Positions 49,600-58,526 of a DNA stretch of 64,000 nucleotides are shown here, one piece after another. Within the stretch, counting starts at the first letter, position 1, and each line of letters starts with the position of its first letter. Below the pieces are notes generated by a model that had not been told where the DNA came from, did no database searches, and saw nothing but the letters and a program-made list of their open reading frames with translations. A program made the position numbers and the translations under genes. The stretch spans positions 372,001 to 436,000 of the forward strand of contig JACJOC010000058.1 of NCBI GenBank assembly GCA_014695345.1. The letters run 5' to 3'. This DNA is from Cyanobacteria bacterium FACHB-471. Lineage in GTDB: Bacteria > Cyanobacteriota > Cyanobacteriia > Elainellales > Elainellaceae.

Positions 49600-51201
49600 T
49601 TAATTCCTATTATCCAAAAGCTGCCGCAGCTTTGGGTAATCGACTTTAGCATTGTGGCGTTTGTCTACTGGGATTTTTTTGACGATTTTGTAGTTTTGGA
49701 TTTGTGCCCAGACAAGAGTTTTGTGGAGTGCATGGAGGGGCGATCGCTGATCGTCTACATTCGTCCAGCCTTTACTCGTAACGCCCGACTTGGGCTCAAT
49801 CACTAACACTCTCTGCTCATTCTGCTGCACCACTGCCGTTCGGCGAATGGCTGGATGCAAAGAGGCGGCTGTCTCAACAGCGAAAGGATAAAGAATACCC
49901 AACTTGTCCTGAATTCGGGCACTACAGCGCCCTAGCAGCCACACCCGTCCTTGAGTATCCAGGTAGCCTTCGTCGCCGGTGCGGTGCCAGATGACTCCAT
50001 TCACCTGGAATTTGGTTTCTTCATTGCCTCGTCCGTGCAGGTAGCTAGACAGAACGTGCGCGCCCCTAACGACGATTTCCCCTGCTTGCTTTGGGGGTAG
50101 ACAGACTGCATCAAATTCGGTTTGAGAATAGGCACCGATGGGATTTCCCCACTGATGCGGCAAGATTCGCAGTTGAATTTCGGGTACGGGCAAGCCTGCA
50201 AGTAGTCCCTGTCCCTGAGCCATTTGCTCCAGGTCATGAGGCTGGATTTGCTGCCGCGAAATGTGGGCGATCGGCTCGGCTTCGGTGGAGCCGTAGACAG
50301 CGGTAACTTTAGCTTGAGGGGCGATTTGCTGCAATTGTTCTAACAGTTGCGGAAAGACAGGCGCACCCCCACTGAAGATGTTTTCAAAGCTAGGCAGGGT
50401 TAGTTTTTGGGTTTGGCAGTGCTCTACCAGACGCGCCAGAAATGCAGGAGAAGCAGCGGTGCTGTGAGGCTGGTAAGTTTGAATCTGCTGGACCACATGA
50501 CTGGCATTCACCTTGCCTGGAAAGCGTAGGTTTGCATTGGGGATCAAGCTGGTTACGCCAGATGCCAAATTCGCTAGAGCAAAGATGGGCAAGGTAGTTA
50601 GGTCAATTTTTCCAGCGGTTAGTTCCAGATTTTTCTGGAGAACTCGATGCTGAGCAATTAAGAATCCGTGCGATCGCACTACTGCCTTGGGTTGCCCGGT
50701 GCTGCCACTAGTGAAGGTCAACAGGGCTGGCGTGTCTGCCGTAATAGAAGCAATTTGGGTCAGCGGTTGTAACCTCTGAGCCGATTCCCAGCGTTTCGCA
50801 CCGGGAACGGGGAAACCGATTGAGTATTTAACTGAAATTTGCTGGAGAGCAGGCGATCGCACCCTCAGCAAATGCGCTTTAGAACTGGCAATGAGTGCCT
50901 GAGGCGGATAGAGGGCGCAGCACCGTTCCAGATGTTCCTGTCCGGCAGATGGATCGAGGAACATGGCTACCATTCCCAGTTGGAAGACTGCCATCAGCGC
51001 CACATAAAGCTGTGCTGACATGGGCTGGAAAATCAATGCTGCATCACCGGCCCTCAGTCCTGACTGCTGCAACAGCGCGGCAGCCTGATTTGCGAACTGT
51101 AGCAACTCTGCAAATGTTAGAGAGCCAAATCGAGGATCGATGATGGCTACTGTATCAGGTTGAGTTTTTGCCTGACTCTGAAGGATTTCAGCAATATTCA
51201 T
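49600..51201 (-). CDS. AMP-forming acyl ligase (fatty acyl-AMP/CoA ligase-like)
   Basis: The 533-residue ANL-superfamily enzyme has the P-loop LLTFTSGSTGQPKAVVRSHG, the aromatic/TE motif VYGSTEAEPIAHI, the ribose Asp in WHRTGDEGYLDTQGRVWLLGR and a near-terminal catalytic Lys in KRHNAKVDYPKL. It activates a carboxylate as acyl-AMP, then passes it to CoA or another acceptor. The F.ALANLASGVTSL segment is OleC-like, but no OleABD is present. It follows the GNAT gene by nine bases. The substrate is presumably the product of the upstream lipid-type genes; this is inference. Confidence 0.88.
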   Translation of the reverse strand: MNIAEILQSQAKTQPDTVAIIDPRFGSLTFAELLQFANQAAALLQQSGLRAGDAALIFQPMSAQLYVALMAVFQLGMVAMFLDPSAGQEHLERCCALYPPQALIASSKAHLLRVRSPALQQISVKYSIGFPVPGAKRWESAQRLQPLTQIASITADTPALLTFTSGSTGQPKAVVRSHGFLIAQHRVLQKNLELTAGKIDLTTLPIFALANLASGVTSLIPNANLRFPGKVNASHVVQQIQTYQPHSTAASPAFLARLVEHCQTQKLTLPSFENIFSGGAPVFPQLLEQLQQIAPQAKVTAVYGSTEAEPIAHISRQQIQPHDLEQMAQGQGLLAGLPVPEIQLRILPHQWGNPIGAYSQTEFDAVCLPPKQAGEIVVRGAHVLSSYLHGRGNEETKFQVNGVIWHRTGDEGYLDTQGRVWLLGRCSARIQDKLGILYPFAVETAASLHPAIRRTAVVQQNEQRVLVIEPKSGVTSKGWTNVDDQRSPLHALHKTLVWAQIQNYKIVKKIPVDKRHNAKVDYPKLRQLLDNRN

Positions 51202-51210
51202 TGAGCCATT

Positions 51211-52206
51211 TTATGGAGTGAGCGACTTGGCAAATAGGGTGTAGCCACGAATCGTCTGAGCATAGTGGCGGCTCAGGCTACGAGAATTGTTTTCATCGTG
51301 CATCAGAGCATGAATGGCGCGGCTGTAACCTCGTTGGTGGGCGATCGCCTGACATTCAGCAACCAAAAAATTTCCCAGTCCGGCATATTGGCGATCGGGC
51401 AACACCGCTACTGTTTTGATGATGACGGTACTAATTTTCTCGCCCCGCTTTGCCTGGAATAGATCGGGGATCGCAAACAAAAAGCCAACCAATCGCCCCT
51501 CATGCTCTGCCATCAGCACCAACTCAGGCTGAAGGTGGGGAAGTATCTGACTGTACTGAGCGGCGAACTCAGGGAAAGCAATCGGCGTGTAAAGAAAATT
51601 TTGGCGAAAACTGGTGAGACAGAGGCGATAAATTTTTTCTAGCTCTGAGCCAAACTGCTGGAGGTTGAGCGATCGCACCCTTACCTCCAATTCTTCTAGC
51701 CGCCCTGCAACCCGTTCCAATCGAGGATCTTGCTGAGTCAAATCAGAATTTATGGCAGAGCTATAGTGAGCCAACGTTGTAAACTCCTGTGCCCAAAACT
51801 GATCGCACCATTCATCTGGATTATCCGGCTCCAAAAAGAAAATTGGCTCACTGCCCCGCTCGCTCAGCAACCGATAGCGTCGCCAGGTATTGCCATCTAT
51901 TGGAGCGACTGCCATTGTGCAGCCCTGTTCCAACAACTGCTGGCAGGCATGGTCGAGCAGCCGATGAGCAGCGTCCGCATTCCAAACTGCGTAATGCCCG
52001 ATTAATCCTAGTTTCTGCTCAGGATAAGGGGGAACATTTCTCCACCAAAGAGAGCAGCGCCCGGCAATCGCTCCCTCCTCGACTAACACCCAATGAGCAT
52101 CCGGCGAATGGCTCACAAAACTTTGAGCATCCAAAGCAGACAGCCCACTCAACCTGGATAATTCTGTAAGCTGATTTGAGTTCTCAATCTGAAGAAATTG
52201 GTACAT
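51211..52206 (-). CDS. GNAT-superfamily acyltransferase-like protein
   Basis: 331 residues from the ATG at 52206; a TTG at 52215 is an alternative. The C-terminal half has the GNAT fold with ELVLMAEHEGRLVGFLFAIPD and the acyl-CoA pyrophosphate loop VIIKTVAVLPDRQYAGLGNFLVAECQAIAHQRGYSRAIHALMHDENNSR. The N-terminal half (VLVEEGAIAGRCSLWW, LGLIGHYAVWNADAAHRLLDHACQQLLEQGCTMAVAPIDGNTWRRYRL) looks like a second, degenerate GNAT unit. It may acylate an amine in the pathway encoded by the operon. It starts just after the stop of the kinase-like gene. Confidence 0.8.
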   Translation of the reverse strand: MYQFLQIENSNQLTELSRLSGLSALDAQSFVSHSPDAHWVLVEEGAIAGRCSLWWRNVPPYPEQKLGLIGHYAVWNADAAHRLLDHACQQLLEQGCTMAVAPIDGNTWRRYRLLSERGSEPIFFLEPDNPDEWCDQFWAQEFTTLAHYSSAINSDLTQQDPRLERVAGRLEELEVRVRSLNLQQFGSELEKIYRLCLTSFRQNFLYTPIAFPEFAAQYSQILPHLQPELVLMAEHEGRLVGFLFAIPDLFQAKRGEKISTVIIKTVAVLPDRQYAGLGNFLVAECQAIAHQRGYSRAIHALMHDENNSRSLSRHYAQTIRGYTLFAKSLTP

Positions 52207-52218
52207 TGGAGCCAAGCT

Positions 52219-53676
52219 CTAAAACCGCAACAGATATGGAACTAACCCCAAAATTGAACCGATCGCTGTATACCCAGCACGACAGAGCCAGTTGAGCGTA
52301 TCGGTAGGGCGTTTTCGCAGAAAAGGTTGGGTGAAATAGTAGGCGATCGCAGGTAAAGCAATGCCCACCAGCGACACTAGTACACAGAAGACAGACGTAG
52401 GGGATAGTCCTTCTAATAACAGCAACGGAGCAAACATGAGTAGCCACCCTTTAACCACATAGGTGGTTAGCAGCGTCAGGTTAGTGGGTTTCCAGTAGTT
52501 CAAAGGTGACATGCCAGCGATGCCGATGATGGCAAGGTTTGCAGCAAAGGAGAGGGTGTAGGGGTAGAGAAATTCGGGGCGATTGAATGTGCCAAATAGA
52601 AATAACCAGAACAACCCCGCAGCCGCAACGCTCAACACCGCATAGATGTTATGAATTCTCTCCCAATGGGCATTCGGACTTTTGGAATCACTTTCTGACG
52701 GTAGCCAGGGCATTGCCTGCCGCTCTTCTAGCGTAAGTGGGATTTCTCGCTGCTTAATCCAGGAAATGAGCAGTGGATAGGTGAGAAACAAAATGGCCGG
52801 CGCCAGCAGCCATTGCCAACCGCCCAAGGTCCAACTGAGATAGCCGATGAAAGCAGTTCCCAGCAGCGCACTGTCGTTGAGCGTAGTGCGCTGTCGCCAG
52901 CACAGCACAAACGTAACCAAAATCAGGGTGACGATGAGCCGCACGAGTAGCGTCAGTGCATCCATTTCCAGGTAAAGCTTGAGCAAAATGAAGCCGCCCA
53001 GAGGAATGAATAGGTTGTCTAATCCCTGCCAGGCGATCGCCTCAATTAGCATCACCAACAGTCCCAGAATTAGCGCAATCAGCAGGGTTTCTGCCCGTCC
53101 AATATCAGTCAACAGCAACAGCGGAATGTGAACACTAAGAAAGGCAATTGTGAAAAAGGTGATAGAACCTTCTGCGCTCTTGTATCCATCCGTAGTGGTG
53201 TAGTGAAACTGCCCATAACGCACGCCAATTACTGCCGCAACGGCATCTGCCAGGGTCAGAATCAGCATGGGAATGCAAAATAGCAGCGGGTCGCCCTGCG
53301 ACAGCAAAAACAATACGCCTACGGAAATGGGAAAGTAAATTTCACCGAGCGATCGCCTGCCCACGCCGCCTAAGACGCTGCCTAGTCGGATCGTTAGTGG
53401 TTTGTAGAGTCGCAGTGCCAGCAACCAAACAATAGCGATCCCGGCTAGCACCAGCACGGGCAGCGTTTCGCTAAACAGCCAGGGAAAGCTGAGCGTGATC
53501 AGCCCCATTGGAATGTGCAGCAACTTCCGCACCAGTTCTGGATGAGGGGAGAAGTGGTACTGATAAACTCGCAGTCCAACCATTAGCCCGACCAGCGTAG
53601 ATAGAACTAAGCCCATTGCAAGCCAGGGGTTCAGTGAGGCGGAGAGAGGGAAGAGGGACAGAGAGGAAGGGGTCAT
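52219..53676 (-). CDS. Dolichol/phytol-kinase-like integral membrane protein with extra C-terminal membrane domain
   Basis: The 485-residue protein has about 14 membrane segments. The first half carries SEC59/VTE5-type CTP-dependent kinase signatures: VRKLLHIPMGLITL, GGVGRRSLGEIYFPISV, LTLADAVAAVIGVRYG and YKSAEGSITFF. That implies phosphorylation of a polyprenol, phytol or farnesol-like alcohol. The second half contains LNDSALLGTAFIGYLSWTLGGW, faintly like the start of DUF92 (VTE6, phytyl-phosphate kinase); this is a weak resemblance. Neighbours overlap it by four bases on one side and lie 12 bases away on the other. Confidence 0.82.
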   Translation of the reverse strand: MTPSSLSLFPLSASLNPWLAMGLVLSTLVGLMVGLRVYQYHFSPHPELVRKLLHIPMGLITLSFPWLFSETLPVLVLAGIAIVWLLALRLYKPLTIRLGSVLGGVGRRSLGEIYFPISVGVLFLLSQGDPLLFCIPMLILTLADAVAAVIGVRYGQFHYTTTDGYKSAEGSITFFTIAFLSVHIPLLLLTDIGRAETLLIALILGLLVMLIEAIAWQGLDNLFIPLGGFILLKLYLEMDALTLLVRLIVTLILVTFVLCWRQRTTLNDSALLGTAFIGYLSWTLGGWQWLLAPAILFLTYPLLISWIKQREIPLTLEERQAMPWLPSESDSKSPNAHWERIHNIYAVLSVAAAGLFWLFLFGTFNRPEFLYPYTLSFAANLAIIGIAGMSPLNYWKPTNLTLLTTYVVKGWLLMFAPLLLLEGLSPTSVFCVLVSLVGIALPAIAYYFTQPFLRKRPTDTLNWLCRAGYTAIGSILGLVPYLLRF

Positions 53677-54770
53677 TTGATGATTTCCTCTACGATGAAG
53701 GCGCTGTAGAAGAAGGCTTTATCCTGAGCGTGGAGGGATTGTGCTAGTTCGGTCAACGGTTGGAGTTGGTCTGCCATTGCTGCAGGTCTGCTGCGAGGCA
53801 CAAGCATATTCCAATAGGCTAGCCGTCCGCCTGGGCGACCTGCTTTAACCAGGCGTTGCAGCAGTTGGTGATAGTGGTCAGGCGAGAGATATTCAAAGAT
53901 GTCACTGAGGTTGTAGTGGTTGATGACGTTCTCGCCAACGGTGTCTAAGAAGTTCTCCAGGGAAGTGCAGTGCCATTCCAGGCGATCGAGGTTATTGCGA
54001 ATTGCGTCAAAGTTTTCTGGACGCAGGGCGTAGGATAAGGCGGTGAGGTGCTGCCCGGTGAGAATCCACTGGAGGTAAGGGTTCTCGGCTGGATCTAAGG
54101 CAGTGAGGGCATAACGGGTTCTTTCTAGAATGCGATCGCCCACACGACCTTCCACATATTTGAAAAAGCTGGGATCGCGTCCCAGTCCCATCACAAAGCG
54201 CGAGAAGAACAGGCGAAACAGCGATCGCCAGCGCCAGGTGTCCCAGTCTTGCTGATAGAAAGTTTGGCGTTGTTCGAGAGTGCCACCTTTGAGCAAGCGA
54301 TTCACTTGTTCTCGGTGATGGATCAGAGGCAAAATGTAGCGACGAAAGATAGCGAAGTAACGTTCAAATCGTCCAGCCTCACCGATGCCTTTGCGAATTG
54401 CGGTACTCCTACGATCCCAAAACTGCTGCACATCGCCCGAAAGCTGCTTACGACAGCGTTGATATAGGGCTTCTCGGTCTTTACCCGATCGAGACCCAAT
54501 CAGAATCAGCAGTTCATCATGACTCAGTTCTCGGTAGGCAGCGACTCGCAGTTCCAGGCAGGCAAGCTGAGCGGAACTCAGATCCAGAGCTATCACCCGC
54601 TCTGGACTGCGGCTCAGCATTGCCAGAGCGTTATCCCCGGCTGAGGCGATGGATAGACACACCTGTCCTGGCTGAATGTCTAACGCTTGCAGCAAGATAT
54701 CGGCATCTTCCCAAACCTGAGCGTAGCGAATTTGAGAAAAGTCAGCGCGGGCTGCAATTTCACTGTCCAT
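53673..54770 (-). CDS. DUF3419 / BtaA-like 3-amino-3-carboxypropyl transferase
   Basis: The 365-residue protein opens FSQIRYAQVWEDADILLQALDIQPGQVCLSIASAGDNALAMLSRSPERVIALDLSSAQLACLELRVAAY, the SAM-binding block of DUF3419. It ends VINHYNLSDIFEYLSPDHYHQLLQRLVKAGRPGGRLAYWNMLVPR. The family includes BtaA, which moves the aminocarboxypropyl group of SAM to diacylglycerol in betaine-lipid synthesis. No btaB-type methyltransferase is fused or adjacent, so the acceptor here may differ. TGGAGGT precedes the ATG. It overlaps the dikinase gene by 11 bases. Confidence 0.85.
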   Translation of the reverse strand: MDSEIAARADFSQIRYAQVWEDADILLQALDIQPGQVCLSIASAGDNALAMLSRSPERVIALDLSSAQLACLELRVAAYRELSHDELLILIGSRSGKDREALYQRCRKQLSGDVQQFWDRRSTAIRKGIGEAGRFERYFAIFRRYILPLIHHREQVNRLLKGGTLEQRQTFYQQDWDTWRWRSLFRLFFSRFVMGLGRDPSFFKYVEGRVGDRILERTRYALTALDPAENPYLQWILTGQHLTALSYALRPENFDAIRNNLDRLEWHCTSLENFLDTVGENVINHYNLSDIFEYLSPDHYHQLLQRLVKAGRPGGRLAYWNMLVPRSRPAAMADQLQPLTELAQSLHAQDKAFFYSAFIVEEIIK

Positions 54771-57534
54771 TGCCGACCTCCACCAGAGGTGAGGCAGAAT
54801 CAGACGAATTGGGGGAAGGGGTAATTTCTTGGGAATAGTCCTGGGCGATCACCTCCACCGCGATCCGTCGCACGATCCCCGTGCTGCCGTCCATCTCTAC
54901 CCAGTCGCCATCTTTGAGCCACTGAGTCACCTGGGGAATCGAGACGATCGCCGGAATGCCCATCTCCCGTGCCACGATTGCGGAATGAGACAGCAAACTA
55001 CCCCGCTCAACCAGCAGCCCTGCTGCTGCCGGAAACAGCATAATCCAACCGGGATCGGTGCGTTCTGCAACTAAAATGCTGCCTTGGCGAAGAGTTGCCT
55101 GTCTGGGATCAGTGATCACCTGCACGGGCGCACGAACGATTCCAGGACAACAGCCTGTACCTTTCAAAGAGTCTCCGCTGGCAGGTTTCACTGTAGCTTT
55201 AGGCTGGAATGAGTTTTGGTAGACGATGCCGTGAGTTTCAAAGCGATCGCCCGGAGCAGGCAACTGCCGATAGCGCGCAAATTCTGCCTGTCGTAGAGCG
55301 ACCAATCCTTTTAAGTCAGTGCAGGTCGCAGTACCGTCAATGAAACTGAGGATTTCGTCCAATTCCAGGTAAAAAATATCTCTGGGTGAGTTTAGTACGT
55401 CCTGCCCATAGAAACATTTGCCCAGTTCTACAAATACCTGGCGGGTACGACCAAACAGGCGAGTGCGTTCAAATCGCAGGTTTTCGCGATCGCGCACTCG
55501 TTCTCTGGCATTTTTCAACACCCAAGAGAAAATCAGACGGCGTAAAGGATGTCCTTGGAGAGATTGTTTTACCGTTGCCTCGGCTTGTTGTCTTAGGGAA
55601 GTGGTTGCGTTGAGCTCCTTAAATTCCCGTTGAAAAGGGAAACTTTGAGTTTGAGACTGCGCCAGTTGTCCCACCGATCGCAACAGCACTAGGGGATCAT
55701 CATAAAGAGTGGGGCTTTCGAGCTTGAGTTCTTCTAGACAGCGATCGCCAAATTTCTGCAAATATTCCTGATACGGCTGATGAAAAGCTGGGATCAGTTC
55801 TATTTGAGGGAGAATCTGATCGAGCGATCCCGTGCACAGCAGTTGTACAAACGTCTGATCTTGAGTTGCGATCGCCGCAAGCTGCTGCACTCTATGGGCG
55901 GGTTCTGCGCTGATCATGCCCCCCTCACCGCTGACCAGATCGTTTTGCAGCGTTCCCTCCGTGTCGCTACACCACTGAGTCGTCAGTTTTCGCAACACGC
56001 CGTAAAAGATCATCGCGAAGAAATCGTTGACTAGCGGTGCATCCCAGCGGGTGAGCAGTTGTCTCTCCAGGCTGCGGTAATAGGTTGCCAGTTCATTGGG
56101 TCGCATTTCCGCTAAACCAGCCGGAAGATGAGATAGGTTTAACGCCCGTTCTAGCCGTTGATAAAATAGTTGAATTTGCTGGGGCAGGGTGAAATAGTTT
56201 TTCAGCAGCCCTGCAATGCTGCTAACTAACCGAAAACTGTCCTGTAACCGGGCTTTCCAGTTTGCTCCGGTTAGCTCTGTCAGAATCTCGGCAGGCAGTT
56301 CTTCCCGAACGCCCATCATTTGCTCCATAAAGCGGCGGTTGACGGTGAATCCAGGCAGCAGTGCCAGCACCCGATACCAGCTCAACAGGTTGTAGTAGAT
56401 GCGTCCCTGCACTAAGCCCAACATGCGGCGGAAGGTGCTGTCGTGCTGGGCGATCGCCCCTTCTGGCACGCCCATGATTCGGCAAAACTGACGATAAACT
56501 TCCTCATAGGCGCGACGGGCAAAGGAAAAAGTCAGCGGAGTAGTAACTCCGCCATAGCTTTCAGCAATGTTGCTGTTGTCCCAGAGATTTAGCACTCCGT
56601 CAGGGTCGGGCATCTGCGCCAGAGCGGTAATCGGTCGGGCTTGTAGCAAATACAGCTTGCCGGATGGGTCGATCGCCCATTCGATATCCTGGGGACGACC
56701 AAAGTGCGCTTCAACTTGACGGGCAAGGTTGGCGATCGCCCGAATTTGCTCATTGGTGAGAGCGGACTGCCGTACCAGCACTGAATCCACTTCGACGGAC
56801 GCAATTTCTTGACGGTTGGGAACATAGCGGTGCGCCGATCGCTTTTCTGCGATCTGCTGACTCACGATTTCACCCGCCCGATTCACCTGATAGCTATCTG
56901 CATCCACTTCTCCCGATACCAGGGCTGTTCCCAGTCCATAAACGGCTGAAACTAGGGCGATCGCTCTTTGCCCAGTCACGGGATTGGCGCTAAAGGCAAC
57001 CCCCGAAACTTGGGCATCTACCATTACCTGAACCAGCACCGCTGGAGCCGTAGGGAGATCAAGCTGGTTTTCCTGACGGTAGGCGAGCAGGCGATCGCTA
57101 AACCCCGAGCGCCACACGTCCACAATCCGTTTTGCTACATCTTGCGGTTCGACAAACAAGAAACTATCCAGTTGTCCTGCAAAGGAGTACTGCGCTCCAT
57201 CTTCGTCAATGGCTGAAGATCGCACAGCAAGTCGTTCGCCTTTAGGGCAAAGTGTAGCTAGAGCAATTCTCAATTCTGCTTGAACAGATTCACTGAGGTG
57301 AAGGTTGTCAAGGGCTGTGCGAACCTCTTTTTGGGAAAGGGGCGATCGTTCAGCCTCAATCAAACTGTGATCAGCTAAACCGTGATCAGCTAAACTCCGG
57401 TCAAAAGCAGTTGGAGTTACGACAAACCAGCCAGGAATTGATAATTTTTTTGGGGCTAATGCTGACAGTGCACCAGCCTTGCCCCCCAGCTGATTAGCCG
57501 CGTTTGCATCACTGGCTTGAAGAATAAAGCTCAT
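54760..57534 (-). CDS. PEP-synthase-like dikinase with rifampin-phosphotransferase-type domain order
   Basis: In this 924-residue protein, residues 1-310 form a PPDK/PEP-synthase ATP-grasp with ANQLGGKAGALSAL, RLAVRSSAIDEDGAQYSFAGQLDSFL, FSANPVTGQRA and DIEWAIDPSGKLYLLQARPI. A long middle domain (about 320-770) follows. The swivelling His domain is last: ILVAERTDPGWIMLFPAAAGLLVERGSLLSHSAIVAREMGIPAIV, with His850. The PEP/pyruvate TIM barrel of true PEP synthase is absent. This order matches rifampin phosphotransferase-type enzymes, which move a phosphate via His to a small-molecule hydroxyl. AGGAGGG precedes the ATG. Substrate unknown. Confidence 0.87.
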   Translation of the reverse strand: MSFILQASDANAANQLGGKAGALSALAPKKLSIPGWFVVTPTAFDRSLADHGLADHSLIEAERSPLSQKEVRTALDNLHLSESVQAELRIALATLCPKGERLAVRSSAIDEDGAQYSFAGQLDSFLFVEPQDVAKRIVDVWRSGFSDRLLAYRQENQLDLPTAPAVLVQVMVDAQVSGVAFSANPVTGQRAIALVSAVYGLGTALVSGEVDADSYQVNRAGEIVSQQIAEKRSAHRYVPNRQEIASVEVDSVLVRQSALTNEQIRAIANLARQVEAHFGRPQDIEWAIDPSGKLYLLQARPITALAQMPDPDGVLNLWDNSNIAESYGGVTTPLTFSFARRAYEEVYRQFCRIMGVPEGAIAQHDSTFRRMLGLVQGRIYYNLLSWYRVLALLPGFTVNRRFMEQMMGVREELPAEILTELTGANWKARLQDSFRLVSSIAGLLKNYFTLPQQIQLFYQRLERALNLSHLPAGLAEMRPNELATYYRSLERQLLTRWDAPLVNDFFAMIFYGVLRKLTTQWCSDTEGTLQNDLVSGEGGMISAEPAHRVQQLAAIATQDQTFVQLLCTGSLDQILPQIELIPAFHQPYQEYLQKFGDRCLEELKLESPTLYDDPLVLLRSVGQLAQSQTQSFPFQREFKELNATTSLRQQAEATVKQSLQGHPLRRLIFSWVLKNARERVRDRENLRFERTRLFGRTRQVFVELGKCFYGQDVLNSPRDIFYLELDEILSFIDGTATCTDLKGLVALRQAEFARYRQLPAPGDRFETHGIVYQNSFQPKATVKPASGDSLKGTGCCPGIVRAPVQVITDPRQATLRQGSILVAERTDPGWIMLFPAAAGLLVERGSLLSHSAIVAREMGIPAIVSIPQVTQWLKDGDWVEMDGSTGIVRRIAVEVIAQDYSQEITPSPNSSDSASPLVEVGNGQ

Positions 57535-57564
57535 CGAACCCTCCTAGATCGACTTAGACCAGCC

Positions 57565-58512
57565 TTAACTGGCAAATTCCCGCAGCAGTACTGGAACAAT
57601 TCCCAAACATAGATAAATGGTTAACGCCCAAACCCCAGATACCAGATCAATTCTCGTTGCCCACTGCCGCACGGGGTGATACCAAAACCGCCACGCCACA
57701 AACACTGCTGCTGTCAACAACAACAGCAAAACAATGGTGAATAGTGGAGCAAAGCGGATATATAGCGCTGCCAAAAGAGAGGCAAGTGTGGTCAGCCAAA
57801 TCGCACCCAACCAGGCTCTAACTGCGTTCTGTCGCCCCCACAAAGCAGAATAGGTTTCCACACCCCGTTCCTCATCCTTGGGAGCACGAATTTTGCGCCC
57901 AATCTCAAGCACCAACCCAATGAAATAGCTGACGACGGCAAACCATATTACCCCTTGCGATGGCGGAACACCTGCTGACAGCCAATCACAAGCGGTCGCA
58001 GACAGCGCAATCAGCGGCATAATCACCATGTGGCTCAGCATATACGCAACGGGATGAGCCTTGAGCCAGGTGGGTACAAAAAACTCTTTGGTCATTAGAC
58101 CGAGATAGCCCCACACCAGCAGCAAAAGTGGTGCCAAAAAGGGAGACAGCGCCAGTGTTAACCCTAGCTGAATAAAGGCGCTGCTAATGCCAACAATGCC
58201 CAGTTCCTTGAGCGACACTAGACCTCGCGGTACGGCACGGTAAGGGCGATAGCGGAAATCATCGGCATAATCTTTAAATTCGTCGGCAATGCGTAATTGG
58301 AGAAAAAATAAGAAGGTAATTAGGAAAGCAATGCAAGCTGCTCCAAAAGTTTGTAGAGAGGTTCTACCTTCAATTGGTCCGCGCAGCAAGGCTGAATAGC
58401 TGACTGCAGAAAAGCTAAAACAAGCAATCAGCAGTCCGTTTTTTACTAAGGGGAACCGTTCTTGTAAATACGTCCACCAGCGTCCCAGAATGTTTTGCAA
58501 TCGTTCGAACAT
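57565..58512 (-). CDS. UbiA-family prenyltransferase
   Basis: The 315-residue protein has about eight membrane helices. The first Asp-rich loop reads LQLRIADEFKDYADDFRYRPYRAVPRGLVS, and the second EIGRKIRAPKDEERGVETYSALWG; these bind the Mg-diphosphate of the prenyl donor in UbiA enzymes. HPVAYMLSHMVIMPLIAL lies in the core. The aromatic or other acceptor is unknown. It sits 14 bases after the HMG-CoA reductase gene and 30 bases before the dikinase gene, so it is almost certainly cotranscribed with both. Confidence 0.87.
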   Translation of the reverse strand: MFERLQNILGRWWTYLQERFPLVKNGLLIACFSFSAVSYSALLRGPIEGRTSLQTFGAACIAFLITFLFFLQLRIADEFKDYADDFRYRPYRAVPRGLVSLKELGIVGISSAFIQLGLTLALSPFLAPLLLLVWGYLGLMTKEFFVPTWLKAHPVAYMLSHMVIMPLIALSATACDWLSAGVPPSQGVIWFAVVSYFIGLVLEIGRKIRAPKDEERGVETYSALWGRQNAVRAWLGAIWLTTLASLLAALYIRFAPLFTIVLLLLLTAAVFVAWRFWYHPVRQWATRIDLVSGVWALTIYLCLGIVPVLLREFAS

Positions 58513-58526
58513 GTTTACGGATTTGA

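Noticed and set aside
49600-51201. OleC of an olefin-synthesis cluster
   Set aside because: The ligase has OleC-like segments, but no OleA, OleB or OleD homologue is present.
54760-57534. Ordinary PEP synthase
   Set aside because: The C-terminal PEP/pyruvate barrel is missing and the His domain is last, so a gluconeogenic role is unlikely.
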